Of a stretch of 64,000 nt of DNA, positions 11,512 through 22,813 are shown piece after piece (within the stretch, counting starts at the first letter, position 1; each line of letters opens with the position of its first letter). This DNA is from Ulota crispa (Eukaryota > Streptophyta > Bryopsida > Orthotrichales > Orthotrichaceae): NCBI GenBank assembly GCA_963920765.1, contig OY987243.1:11904001-11968000 (forward strand), given 5' to 3'. Made by a program: the position numbers and the translations under genes. Below the pieces are notes generated by a model. It was not told where the DNA came from, made no database searches, and saw only the letters and a list, made by a program, of their open reading frames with translations.

Positions 11512-13813
11512 ACTAATTTGGGAGGGGGTGGAATTGTGTGCTACACGGGGCAGCAGGCTCTTATGAGTGGGGTTTGAGTCTCCCGTACAATTGTTGCATG
11601 TTTTTGCTTTTGATTTCTTTCATATCCTTGTTTTTGCAAAATGCATTATTTTGTTGTTCTTGGTATTCAAGTATGCATTTAAAATGTGCCCTTCCAATTA
11701 ATACTGCTTGGTTATAATGTATGTAGAATCCAATCTAGTTCTAGTTTATTTGAATGGATAAAAATCCTGAACAATGCTTAAAAATTTATATTGAAGTTCA
11801 TGTAGGAGCCAGAAACCGTAATTGAAAAAAATTAGTGTTGCCAATTACCACACGTGGAACTCTACCATGTTGCCAAAATCTAGAGAGAAAATAAAAAATT
11901 TATTGCCATACAAGGGCACTTTCAAAAAAAATTGCGATGGCTATTAACTTACTAGAATTCTAAAGATAGAGCTAGAATAACAGATTTTTTTTAATATTAT
12001 CGTCATTATAGCTCTCTTCTTAGTGGCTTGAGAGCGAGTTGTACCACCTCTGAATATATGTAAAATGCGCTAAGTTAGCACATTTTAGAATTGATATGTG
12101 GCATAATATAGCAAGGATTTTATTCACTTGAGATATAAATTGTAACAAACTTACAAATAAAGACGAAAAATTTCAAAGTGCTAAATCCAATATAAATAAT
12201 GTAGGTAAACTATAAATCTCTAAAACATGGATTTTTTTTCACAAATAATGTAAGAGCACAAGATTTGGACGTATCCATGTACAAGATTGTGTTTAGTATG
12301 GATTTATGCATGCAGCTGGGTATTTAAGAGGCCATGTTGTATCGGATGAAAAGTCAAAGCAAAGATGACCTAACTAAAATAAAAGGAAGTGAAAAAAACT
12401 CAAAATTTAAAATCAACCAACCAAAGTGTCATAGCTTATATCATAATCAAAAATATGGTGTTAAAATCAAAGATAAATTTAAGTTCAAAAAAAAATCTAA
12501 CAAAAAAAATGGAGAGTGAAATCAATATCAAAATTTTGTGTAAACAAATGTGCCATAACTAGGGTCCAAACAAGGGTCTAAGCAAAAAAATAGGATGTGA
12601 AAAAAATGCAAAATCTAATACCAACCCAAACATCAAATAAAATATATTAACAAAACAAATAAAGTGTAAAAAAGAAAACCAAATTTTCTACTATATTAGA
12701 CTTCAACCATCAAATATTCACATGCATTTTTTGTACCTTATGCTCAAAACATTATGCTATCACTTTGTTTGACAATTTATTTTTCTTTATAAAAAAAATA
12801 GTGTGGGAAAAAATGAAATATCCTAGGTTGTACAAGTAATTATAGAGTGCCCTAACATGGATCATTTTGCCAATTTTTTTATAATTATAGAGGCCTTTTT
12901 ATTTCTGCTTGAGAAGTAAATAGCTCCTTGAAAATACTCCCTTGCCGCACAAGGGATACTCAACATACAAAAAGTGATCTGCCCAAGCTCAAAGATTTTA
13001 GCTTTATTTAGTTTCTAGTGTTTAACATAGAATTTTACCTTCTTGGATTAAGAAATTAAATTTAATTTAGTTTTCTAATTCCATACAATTGCTTTCTAAA
13101 AGCATTTCTAATACATGCAATATCATTGTACCAAATTACATCATAGATGAGAAATTAAAAAATTAAAAAATTGGATTCAACTCTACTTTCTTTTGGCTCT
13201 ATGAAACAAGTTATATCGCGGCAAAGATAGTAAGCCTTCCAATTGTAAAGCAATGGTATAATCAAACAATGACAAACAAACTCTCACAACCACAAAAACA
13301 TCCTTCTATATCAATAGTTGAAAATTGGAGGCGTTTTTGTGGGATGCTTGTTATAAGTTACAAAGGCAAAGTATATTAAAACTCTACATAACATCTTCCA
13401 TCAAGGAAAAAAGAAGTGTTGAATCTTAAACAATGAAGAAAAATATACATTTCCAAATTTTTGTTCAACTTATTGGCAATCTTTTATTGTAGTTGCTTTT
13501 AGTTGTACATACTAATGAATGTTTAATTTTTCTTCATTATTTATTTGATTCTTTAAACCTTCAACACCTACAACAACATTATATTTGATATTTTGAAAAA
13601 AATATTATAACCATAATAGTGAATGATACCATCATTACCATGTGTTCTCTAAACCCACAAATAAAAAAAAAGTTAGAAGCCTAAAAGGAGATAAAATATC
13701 ATTGCAATGACTCCTCTTAACTTACATACAATTATTGGATGAGAATTGATATATATACCAATTCTTTTTAACTATTCTACTACACCTACTTTATATGGCC
13801 AATATTTGTGATA
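11512..13813. other. AT-rich intergenic, nothing convincing
   Basis: Very AT-rich with many A-runs (for example 12360-12660). Short open frames rich in K, N and S are composition artefacts. No terminal repeats or gene remnants were recognised. Confidence 0.5.
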
Positions 13814-14803
13814 TTAAAGTAGGCATGAATCATGGGAAAATTATCACTAATTTGAAAATACAACTTGACATAGAAGTGGCAACTTTTATTTTGTTATTGA
13901 GTTCTAGATCCGGCTTATAATTTCAATTTAAAAAAAATATGAATTAACCCCTAAAGGACCAAAATCCCCTTGGGGGACTTTTGGGATTTTGGGCATGTAT
14001 TTACGGCTAAACTACATTGTGTAATTTTTTGAAACTTTTATGGAAAATGGGGAATTCAAAGATCTGTGTGGGCATCTAATTTTAACCTCATTTTGACATT
14101 TATCGAAGAAGTTAAAGATGAATTTATGAGAATTTTAGTTCGGCGGGTAGCTCAAAAACTTCTTCAAAATTTGCAGTTTTAAAAAATAAAAATTTGAGGC
14201 TAGTTCTTTAGACTTATGTATATGTGGGAAGCTTTGAATCATTCAATTCTAATTAATGAGATGAAAGTTATGAGAAGTTTTTGTTGAAGTATAGGCATAG
14301 TTTTGAGATTTTCCACACCTACCCGCAAACTAAAACTTCTCATAACTTTCATCTCATCAATTAGAATTGAATGATTCAAAGCTTCCCATATTTACATAAG
14401 TCTAAAGAACTAACCTCAAATTTTTATTTAAAAAAAATGCAATTTTTAAAGAAGTTTCTAGATTGCCCACCAAACTAAAATTCTCATAAATTCATTTTTA
14501 ACTTCTTCAATAAATGTTGGAATGAGGAAAAAACTAGATGTCCACACAGATCTTTGAATTCCCCATCTCCCATAAAAGTTTCAAAAAATCACGCAAAGTA
14601 GTTTAGCCATAAGTACGTGCCTGAAATCCCATTTGTCCCCAAAAAGGGGGCTTGGTCCTTTAGGGGTTAAAGTATAATTTGGATTTTTCAATTGATATTT
14701 TGAGCACAATCAGGAGCTAAAAATAAAAATAAAGTTACAACTTCTATGACAAGTTGTATTTTCAAATTAGTGATGTTTTTCCTGTGGTCCACCTCTACTT
14801 TAA
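13814..14803. repeat. About 990-bp inverted repeat (long hairpin), bounded by TTAA
   Basis: Two arms of roughly 470 bp are inverted copies with a loop of about 50 bp near 14282-14330. Paired blocks include CACTAATTTGAAAATACAAC with GTTGTATTTTCAAATTAGTG, TTCAAAGATCTGTGTGG with CCACACAGATCTTTGAA, and GAAAGTTATGAGAAGTTTT with its inverse at 14331. Both outer ends are TTAA (13814-13817 and 14800-14803). Transcription would give a long double-stranded RNA. Confidence 0.85.
13948..14666. mobile_element. TTAA-family element, foldback derivative
   Basis: CCCCTAAAGGACCAAAATCC at the left and GGCTTGGTCCTTTAGGGG at the right, with TTAA outside (13944-13947 and 14667-14670). Both halves match the same end of the long subfamily at 39921 and 45252: the free-standing copies share GAAACTTTTATGGAAGA and AAGATCTATGTGGGCATC with each arm here. 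So this is a head-to-head foldback version of that subfamily. Confidence 0.8.
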
Positions 14804-15874
14804 CCCCTAAATGCCTGAGGTCTTTTTTGACCTTTTAGGAATTTGCTCTAAGTTGAACAAAAAGCTAACATTTTAATAAGTTGTCTCAAATTTTTAAAAT
14901 TGTAAATGCCCATATTCAAACTAGGTATGTTAGAGATCACATAGGTAAAGAAGACACAACAATGTCAATTATGGATTGAAAGATTATTATGTTTGATCAT
15001 GAGGGTGTTAAAATTGCAAAAATGACTTGAAGTCTTTCAATCCTCTTTTCACATATTGAATCTAAAAAAATTGATCACCACAAAAATACAAGGTTAAAAG
15101 ACATAACATACATAACTCCAATCACTTTATGGCTTTTCAAAATCTCTTCTATGATTTTTTCAAGGAATTGCTAACAAGACACCCTAAATTGCTAATAGGA
15201 CACCGCCTATGAGCATGAAATTTGATCATTTAGTACTATGTTTTGTTTATTCAAGTGGTCCATCATTCAATCAATCATGACATTACAACCTCTTTGAAAA
15301 AAACATGACAAATAAATATTTTTGTTGAAATATTATTGCACCAATGCTAATTTTTCATGTATTTTTGCTATCAGTAACTCAAAAGTCCTATATTTTTAGT
15401 TTCATATTTAAGCACATCTATTTTTTTTAATATAGTCTTAGAATGATAAAGGTGAAACAAATTTGTTGATCCAAATAAAAAATCAACATTAAAAATCACA
15501 TATCATGCTCACAAGGGTTGTCGCGTCAGTAAGTTCCTTTATAAAATGAGTTTCTAGTGTAAATTTTTCTCCAAGACCTAGTGTACTTGAGGCTCATTTC
15601 CAAAAGCCCTCAACCCTAAAAAACGTCAAAACCCTTGCACAAAATCTTGAATAGAAAAATCATAATCAATCATTTTCAAAATCAGATTTTTGAAGCCTAA
15701 ACTAGACTTCTAAAAGATTAGTTCAAAACATAAACTACTAAAAATAGCAACTTAGTTAGGTTTATTGAACTTCAAAGTATTGTCAACACCAAGATTTAAA
15801 TATTGGCCATATATAGTAGATGTGGTAGAATAGTTGAAAAGGGGTGGTACATGTACCGGTTCCCTTATTAGATA
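14804..15874. other. AT-rich intergenic starting with a lone TTAA-family terminus
   Basis: TTAA at 14800-14803 is followed by CCCCTAAATGCCTGAGGTC, a typical left terminus of the TTAA family. No matching right terminus was found, so it is probably truncated. The remainder to 15874 shows nothing recognisable. Confidence 0.45.
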
Positions 15875-16212
15875 CTCCCTTTGTCCCAAAATGATCTTCT
15901 TGTTGACTTTTATTTAGTGTCCCAAAATTATCTTCTTGTTGGAGGAGGAAGGGAGCTAGGGTCACTTGCACATAATCCAAAAGCATGGGCATGCTAACTA
16001 ATCCCATGTCATCAAGTGAGTGGCCACCGGTGCTCTTCAAAAATGCCTCTAAAATTCAATTTTCAAGCACTTTGAAACCACAATTTGAAAACTACTTTGA
16101 AATTTAGAATTTTAGAATAATAAGAGGACATTGAACTCAAAATTTGAAAAATAGTTATTTTTTAGTTTATAACATTTTGTGTAACAGGAAGATCATTTTG
16201 GGACGGAGGGAG
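15875..16212. mobile_element. Stowaway-type MITE
   Basis: The terminal inverted repeats CTCCCTTTGTCCCAAAATGA and CATTTTGGGACGGAGGGAG carry the classic plant Stowaway motif (CTCCCTCCGTCCCAAAA). TA flanks both ends (15873-15874 and 16213-16214). The element is 338 bp and non-coding. Confidence 0.9.
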
Positions 16213-16224
16213 TACTTTCGAGAG

Positions 16225-16328
16225 CACATCTGTTACTGCAATGGATGAGCATCGACGAAAATTGGATGACTTAAATCACATCTGTTACTGCAATGGATGA
16301 GCATCGACGAAAATTGGATGGCTTAAAT
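16225..16328 (+). repeat. 52-bp tandem duplication
   Basis: Two almost identical direct 52-bp units (16225-16276 and 16277-16328) contain GTTACTGCAATGGATGAGC and differ by a single A/G change near the end (GATGACTT against GATGGCTT). They sit at the upstream edge of the GC-rich promoter-like region before the DCN1-like pseudo-exon. Confidence 0.85.
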
Positions 16329-17782
16329 GGATGAATGAAACCGGACTCTCCATCGTCCGTCCACCTTTCTTCTCCGTCCGCCCTAAGGCTTCCGACCTTG
16401 GCTGACGATGCTCGCTTGCACCACCTTTCTCGGCACCGTTGCACCATGTGCTCGCAATCGGCGACGGACAAGCTGCTCGCAATCACCGCGTCTTCCTTCT
16501 CTCCCTCTCCCGATTTTTGGCTCTCAATTCCGCGCCGAATTGATGCAGTTTCAGGTGTGTAAGCTTGGATTTCGTGCGCTCATTCGGAGTTTTGTGTTTA
16601 CGATCGGGCGCACAGTAATCTCCCTTTCTGACTTTCTTCGTAAGTCCCTTCGCATCTTTGTTCTGCCACCACTCCCTTGACATGCACGGCTCTGGAGATC
16701 TCTAAACAATTTCTGAATTTTCGAGGAGGCGAGGGTTCTTGGTTTTGTCGTGTGTAAGGGTTCAAGGCTTTCTTTTTGGGAATAATCAACGATGATTCAT
16801 TCCGCACACGTTGATCTGCGTGTTTCTTGTGAATTTTGTGATTGGCTCTCTTGTTTTGTGGAAGACGTAGTCATGATGCATTTGAATGATAATCAATTCC
16901 AAAGTGAGTGATAGTTTTGGAGAGAGTTGTTATATTCCCTGCGTCGAGATTCGCTGCTCCATCAAGCTCTGGATCCATCCTTGTTGTTTAAATCCATCTA
17001 TTTTTTCTCACTTGTTTAGGCGTGATAGCGAGAATCATGATCAATATGCTTTCTGGCTACTGAAAAATTAAGATGAATTGCTTTCCATGCTGGTATAGGA
17101 CTTTTTCAAGACGCTTAGAATGTTGTTGCCGGAAGAATTTGGTCTGAGCTTGAAGGAGAGTGCTTTATAAAACGGCATATATAGCCTATGTTAGTTACTT
17201 CATCAAGCTCAGGATGCATCGTTGTCATTGTAATTAATTCTTAATTCTCACGATTTTAGTACAAACCACGATAAATATACATCGTGGCTACGGAGTCCAT
17301 AGGAGTCTTTCTAGGGCGCAGATGAGCTTCAGGCAACCTAAGTGAGTGAGTGATTGCTTTAACATCCGATCTTGTTCAGCGATACCTTTCGTGTGATTAT
17401 GCTACGTGGCCATCTTCAATTGCGTTTATGTTCCTTATTCTAAAATATAATTTGCCTAATGTAACTTGCACACCAAGACCTTGTGATTCCAAGCATTCTG
17501 CTTAATGTGGAATTGTCATGAATAGTCTGAGACATTCCGGACACCATTGTCGATTGTGAAACCCGAGTAGGACACTAGCTACATTGTTAACCTTGTGTTT
17601 GGATGGCGAACGACTATTATAAATATGAGCAGATTTCAAGGGATCTCTATACCAGGTATCATGATATCATGACTTATTATGACGCTTATTCTTAATTAAT
17701 GGAGAAGGGACGAGAGGGATTACACTGATGGAACTAGAATTGGTTTTGAAATTTGACAGAGCAAATGGTACTTGAATGACAG
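16329..17782 (+). other. Promoter/leader-like region, partly homologous to DCN1 intron 1
   Basis: 16340-16690 is pyrimidine- and GC-rich, like a plant 5' UTR. Further in, GTCTTTCTAGGGCGCAGATG and GAGCTTCAGGCAACC (17300-17340) correspond to TCATTTCTAGGGCTTGATG and GAGCTTCAGACATCC at 26570-26600 in DCN1 intron 1. I could not find a copy of DCN1 exon 1 here. The segment may now serve as the upstream region of the BSD gene. Confidence 0.5.
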
Positions 17783-17873
17783 GAACAGGAAACCAAGCCG
17801 CCGTGCAGGGGTTGGAGAAGATCGAAGATTTGTTCCACTAATATGCTTACAAGACGGACAGTACTCGTATAAG
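17783..17873 (+). pseudogene. Decayed copy of DCN1-like exon 2
   Basis: The segment between a preserved acceptor (AG at 17781-17782) and a preserved donor (GTGGGA at 17874) is 91 nt, exactly the length of DCN1 exon 2 (26899-26989). In the same phase it reads TGNQAAVQGLEKIEDLFH, a TAA stop, then YAYKTDSTRI, against TGSKAAVKELEKIDGLFN, QYADKADDNCI in the functional gene. The stop replaces the Gln codon CAA. No copies of exons 3-9 follow. Homology to DCN1 is direct from the sequence; loss of function is inferred from the stop and the missing exons. It could survive as a non-coding exon of the BSD transcript. Confidence 0.75.
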
Positions 17874-18690
17874 GTGGGAGTTGGATTTTAATCCAAGCGC
17901 TCAGAATGGTTGTAGTCTCGTCAATTGTTTAATATGACTGGCATTGCCTTCTTTGTCGATCGGTACTATACGTTGTTACTTGCTGCATAATCAAGAGAGT
18001 GTGTTCTTACTGTTGCTTGGTATATTTATTACTGGTTTGTACACCCGGTGAAGTTATCATCCTTGTGTATGACTGTTGCATATCACGGAGAAGTAGGGCT
18101 TTAGTGGTTATTCGATGTGGCCAAAGTGATGAATATACCATGGGAGGCATTCTTGTCCTTGTTTTCTTTTCTTTTTTTCCCCTCTATTGTCAGGCATATG
18201 AATGTAGTGCGCTTTTATCTATTATGCAAGGACTCTGCCGAGTAGAAGTTGTAGCAAATAAAGCTCAAAGTTTTAATTTTTTTGGTTTCGAACATTTGCA
18301 GTTTGGAAATTCTGTGTCCAAGGGAACTCGATCTTATGATACGAGGGTTCTTGCCAAGCAAGTGTATATTAGGTTATATCTTGGTCGTGTTTTTTGTTTA
18401 GCTGACGATCTCTTTTCATTTTTTATGCAGCAGTTGACTTGGAAAAGCAAATTTCAAATTTTCTTCGGTTGCTGTTTCATCTCGGCACAACTGGACCGAC
18501 ATTTGAGCCTACTTCAGCCCATAATTATCTGCTTCTCATCGTTCACGCACTCCATTGCGGCTATGTATGGTCTTTAAATTCAAGAAGCTCTGTTTCCAAG
18601 ACTAAGATGGGCTTATAATATTGCAGGATAAATTATTACAAATCATAGGGAACTGTTAAGGAGAGCAGACGACCACAATCTCCACACGCA
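17874..18690 (+). promoter_or_regulatory. Upstream region / probable 5' UTR of the BSD gene
   Basis: The start codon at 18691 is preceded by an acceptor-like TATTGCAG at 18620-18627, so the 5' UTR may contain an intron. A 192-residue open frame at 17999-18577 is Cys/Phe-rich with no family character and is treated as chance. No TATA box can be assigned with confidence. Confidence 0.4.
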
Positions 18691-21600
18691 ATGTCTTGGA
18701 TTTCTAGTTCTTTCTCTCGTTCTGCAGCACCCTCGCCAGAGCAAGACAGATCTGGTAAAATAGAACCAGATGACGACGGAGAAACCTCGAGTCAGGAGGG
18801 CAAGGGCGTTACGGATGAGTTCTTTGAACTGACCAAGAATATAACCCAACAATTTTGGGGCGTAGCGTCATTTTTGGCTCCTCCTCCTATTCAGGTGGAA
18901 TCTCCAAATCTCACCAGCACACCACAAATGGCCTCACATAGTATGACGATCGCTGGGAAATCAGAAGATCCTCAAGTTGCTATGGATGTGGTTGCAAAAG
19001 AAGAACAAGAAATCCCGGGGTTTTCATCGGTGGCAGAAGTAGCCGGAATGGAATCTGCCAACCTTGCGGAAAGTCAGAAGACTTTTGAAGGGATTAGTAC
19101 TTCGTCAGCCAGTGGCTCTCCTAGTGCATCTGGGGAGAAATTTACAGGTTTTCGGAGTGACTTGGCTGAGTTGAAGGGCACTATGGCCACTGGCTTCTCA
19201 CGAATACAAACTGTGATTCGAGCTGTTACGCAGGATGAAGACGAAGACGAAGATGAGGCGGCTGAAAGTTCACTTGCGGAGGATAGTTTTCATGGGGATA
19301 ACGGCCTGAGTTCGTTGCTGAAGCCACTGTTAGTGAGCATGTCGTCATTTCGTGAGAGATTTCCTAGAAGCGAGAGAGAGGAGTCGCCTTTAGATGTTGG
19401 AGAACGTGTCGAAAGAGACATGGACTATGAAATTCGGCCCAAGGTTCGTGTTTTTTGAGTTGAATAGGAATGCGCATTTATGGAGGATTTTTGGATTGTT
19501 GCACCTATCGGGGATTTCTATCACGTAATCAATGTGCTTCGAGATCCATTTAGTTTTGTAGATGTATGCTAGTCAATTATCGATTTACAACCTAGCATGC
19601 TCTTTTACTACGTAAATCATAAAGCTTTCTGCACTTCTTGATGTTGGCCTGCAGAATATTTATCTTGGTTGAATGTCTTGATGTGCAGCCTGCAGGTCAA
19701 AGCTCGCTAGCGGGCAACATTGGTGGTTTGTCTAGATTTGCTACCAATTTCATTCCCTATGCTCGGGATATAGTTGGAGAAATTTCAAGAAAAGACTATT
19801 ATGCTGTGGCATTGACAGATGAGGTAGTGGCTTTTGCCGACAATATTGCAATGCACCCGGAGACTTGGCTGGATTTTCCATTGCTAGAGGAAGAGGAAAA
19901 TGAGGGTAAGCCATATTAGCATGTGGTTGAGTCCATTTGAATGGGTCCCCATCGTTCAATGTTTTCATATCAGACGGTTTCAAGGAGGGAATATTTGAGA
20001 ATCCTTGCAAAATTGAGACTGAGATAGACTGAAGTTTAATGCTAACAGAGTAAATTTTCCATTTAGATTTGAACAGAGCCTCATAGGATGAACTTAGAGA
20101 AAACTTGCACATCAGAAAGGGGACATGAGTTGAAAAATGGAAAAACATAGCCCAAAGAAGTCAAAAGCTTCGATCCCTTACCATGCGGATATCCTTGTGG
20201 TTCAGACCAAGAATTCACCAATCGCAAAAACTGCTACCGTCGCACTAAGTTGCTGACTTACATTTTAGTTAACGTGTGCGATGCAATTTTATTTGGTACT
20301 CACACCCTGGATGGTGTTAAGGTAGGAACACCCATAAGCGTTAGTGTCCCCATAACCGTTAGTGCCCCCATAACCGATATCTAAATTCTTGGAAAATCTG
20401 TTGAAGTAAATAGATGTAATTACAAGGATGTACAACATGTGAACATGAAACCTTAGTGTTGGTTATGGGTGTAATGGCAATTTGCTCTTTCAAAATTCAC
20501 AACTTGTTCTCACAGTATCCAAATAATACATTCGAAAGTGCAATCTCATTACTTTTCTGTTCCTAATAGGATCCTTTAATTTGCTAGATGTTTGTTAATA
20601 GTCATCATGTTCAAAACCCTTAAACTAACGCTTATGGGTGTTCCTACCTTACTGTGAAAAGAGTATTTACTTTCAGTTTTGTTGTGTAGAATTTGAGATG
20701 ACGGAAATACAATACGAGCATGCCAAAGCTGTGGAAGAACTGTCATCTAAGCTTGCAGCAGTGCACCGTGAGCTTTGCCCAGCTTTCATTAGTGATGGTC
20801 GCTTTTGGAAGATCTATCTTGTGCTTTTACACTCGCGCCTCAGTAAGGAGGATGCAGAGCTTTTATCCACATCTCAGGTATGTCCAATGAGTTTGTTTTC
20901 AAGGATCACCAGTAGCAACTTGTATGTCTAAGTAAGTCGAAGGATTTCGTGCTTTGAGTGTAGATTATTAGGGCTTCCTTGACTATCTGCAAGGTGCACC
21001 CGCTTGCAACTATGTAACACAAATTTGTTTGTTTTTTTATTTCCCCTGTTTACAGATTTTAAAAGCTCGGGAGGTACTTTTACAAATCAAAAAGCCGGAA
21101 CCCAAAGTTTCAGACACAGCCCCCACTACATCTGAACGTGAGGAGCTTGGACTCACCGAGTCGAATATGGCGCATTTGCGGTTTGAAAATGTTGCACATG
21201 AGGAGCATTTCAAGTCTTCTGCAGAATCTACTTTCCTGCCCATCATGGAGGAAGTATCACTGGACTATGCTTCTCATCCTCAGCCAGAGTCTTCTCAGGA
21301 GATTCTTTCTGTTGCGACAGATGTCGAGGAAGGAGCACATGAGTCACGCTCTCTGCGCTTTACAGCGTTGAAGCTGGACGATGAGGACGCCGATGCGAAT
21401 GCTTGGCTTGATCAGGATGAAGGAAACGATGTGAATGAAACTGCTGATAGAGGTCTAAACACACACCTGTGATTGCGTGCGAGGATTACTTGGCATGTTT
21501 CGTGGTTTCTATGTTTATTTTTTTACCAACTTGTTTTGTGGATGCAGGAGCAGCAGTAAGTATAGATGAAGATGTGTCCTTCAGTGATCTAGAAGATGAT

Positions 21601-21910
21601 GATGATGAGTGCAGCAAGAAAGAGGTACGTTAATGAACGGGTGGTGACGTATAGCTCATGTATTTAGCCTTCATTCAATATTGTTATGAGAGGCTTGAGC
21701 TTCATGTTGTGATGATGACAGTTGTCAATCTGAGGGGCTTTCTCTGAGCAGAATGGATCTCGTCCTGTCGAGCGCGATTTAAGCGGTGACAACGATCGGA
21801 CAAGTGATCAAGCTTCACAAGGAGATGCGTCGAGTGGAAGTAAATCCGAAGGAGACTGGCTCACAGTCAATAAAGAAGATGTGGCCAGTCCAAATTCCAT
21901 GTCTCCTTGA
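18691..21910 (+). CDS. BSD-domain-containing protein
   Basis: Exons 18691-19443, 19689-19905, 20690-20877, 21056-21452, 21548-21624 and 21752-21910 join into an open frame of 597 codons including TGA (596 aa), all with GT/AG borders. Features by residue: a family N-terminal block FFELTKNITQQFWGVASFLA (44-63); FRSDLAELKG in mid-protein with an acidic run after it; LTDEVVAFADNIAMHPETW (293-311); the BSD domain around 327-386 with its diagnostic FW pair (362-363) and Tyr366 (GRFWKIYLVLLHSRL); VSFSDLEDDDDE (528-539) and a C-terminal DWLTV. This order matches the plant BSD proteins of uncharacterised role. BSD domains also occur in the TFIIH p62 subunit and in synapse-associated proteins. The protein is acidic with no signal peptide or membrane segment, so it is probably soluble. 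The ATG is the first in frame after the acceptor-like upstream sequence, and homology begins at once. Intron 2 carries a MITE. Confidence 0.94.
20330..20649. mobile_element. AGGTAGG-family MITE in BSD intron 2, copy 2
   Basis: The left end AGGTAGGAACACCCATAAGC and right end GCTTATGGGTGTTCCTACCT are perfect inverted repeats, continuing about 5 bp further to at least 25 bp. TA lies on both sides (20328-20329 and 20650-20651). It is 320 bp and non-coding, and sits only about 40 bp from the splice acceptor of BSD exon 3. The central GTGTCCCCATAACCGTTAG is partly duplicated. Confidence 0.93.
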
Positions 21911-22484
21911 TGATTTTCCTAATCTGAAGTTTCTGATATCAATCTAGCTGAATAACGTTAAGTTGGCTAATCTGCTTTCATCTTCATCAATGTCTTTAGT
22001 GAGTGATGAGCATGGCTATCAGAGGCATATGGGCGTGGGGATCTTGGAGAGAATCTTTCTTTTCTCCTTTCCGTCAAAGCTCTAAGTCAGTGGTAATCAA
22101 AATTCCTTTCCCTGTAATTGAGCAAGGCTTACTGCTTAGCTCATCGTAGAGCTCCACCAGATGATCGTCTTGTAAGAAGTGGTTCAAATGTATAGTGTCC
22201 CCTGTTTTGTAGAGCTGAGGAGATGGGCTCCATCCAACATATAGTGTTGGCTACACGAGCGTGTCAGAAGCAGCAAATATCTACTTGAAGAACGTACTTG
22301 TTCTTGTATATATGTCTCTTTTTTTCTATTGTATTAATGGACTGTGTCATTATTCGACGCAAATTTGATATGGTACTTGTAGTGTTGCAGAGACCGTGTT
22401 TTACGGTATTTTTAAAGGGATGTATGCCTGGGTTGGAGAACTCTTTGTTGCCATAATCGTTTCTTAAATGTCGTGATTGACCAG
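21911..22484 (+). other. 3' UTR and downstream flank of the BSD gene
   Basis: No further exon of the BSD gene is needed after the TGA. The stretch is ordinary mixed-composition DNA and part of it should be 3' UTR. The exact poly(A) site cannot be placed. Confidence 0.4.
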
Positions 22485-22813
22485 CTTAAGGTTTGTCAAG
22501 CCAAATGTGACACTTCCCGTTCGCCCCGCCACGCAAGTTTCCAAGAGCAGCCAATGGGAGGTGAAGCATTTGTGCTTCAGGGATGTCTATTTGGTAAGTT
22601 CTGTTATCAACTTGAAAGATTTGAAGACGATTACATGTGCATTGGTAATTACAATATCCGTCCATGCAGAACACTTTTGAAGAAAGTTCTTTGCTTCTTG
22701 AGTTGTATAATTATATGGAAGACATACCTGAAAACGCCTTCCCTTTATTCCAAGTATTGGTCATCCAAAATGTGAAACATGCTTTGCAATTTGTATTCAA
22801 GAATGTTATGTAA
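22485..22813 (+). pseudogene. Orphan two-exon coding-like fragment
   Basis: Exon 22485-22593 (acceptor CCAG before it, donor GTAAGT at 22594) and exon 22670-22813 (acceptor TGCAG) join in frame across a 76-bp intron. They read KPNVTLPVRPATQVSKSSQW, EVKHLCFRDVYL, then NTFEESSLLLELYNYMEDIP and ENAFPLFQVLVIQNV, ending at TAA. The composition and clean splice sites look like real protein. There is no start codon and no family I recognise, so it is most likely the 3' end of a gene whose 5' part was lost or lies unrecognised upstream. It could also be a chance pair of frames. Confidence 0.35.

Noticed and set aside
17999-18577. 192-codon open frame upstream of the BSD gene
   Set aside because: Composition is Cys/Phe/Leu-rich without family motifs, and it lies in the probable 5' leader; most likely chance.
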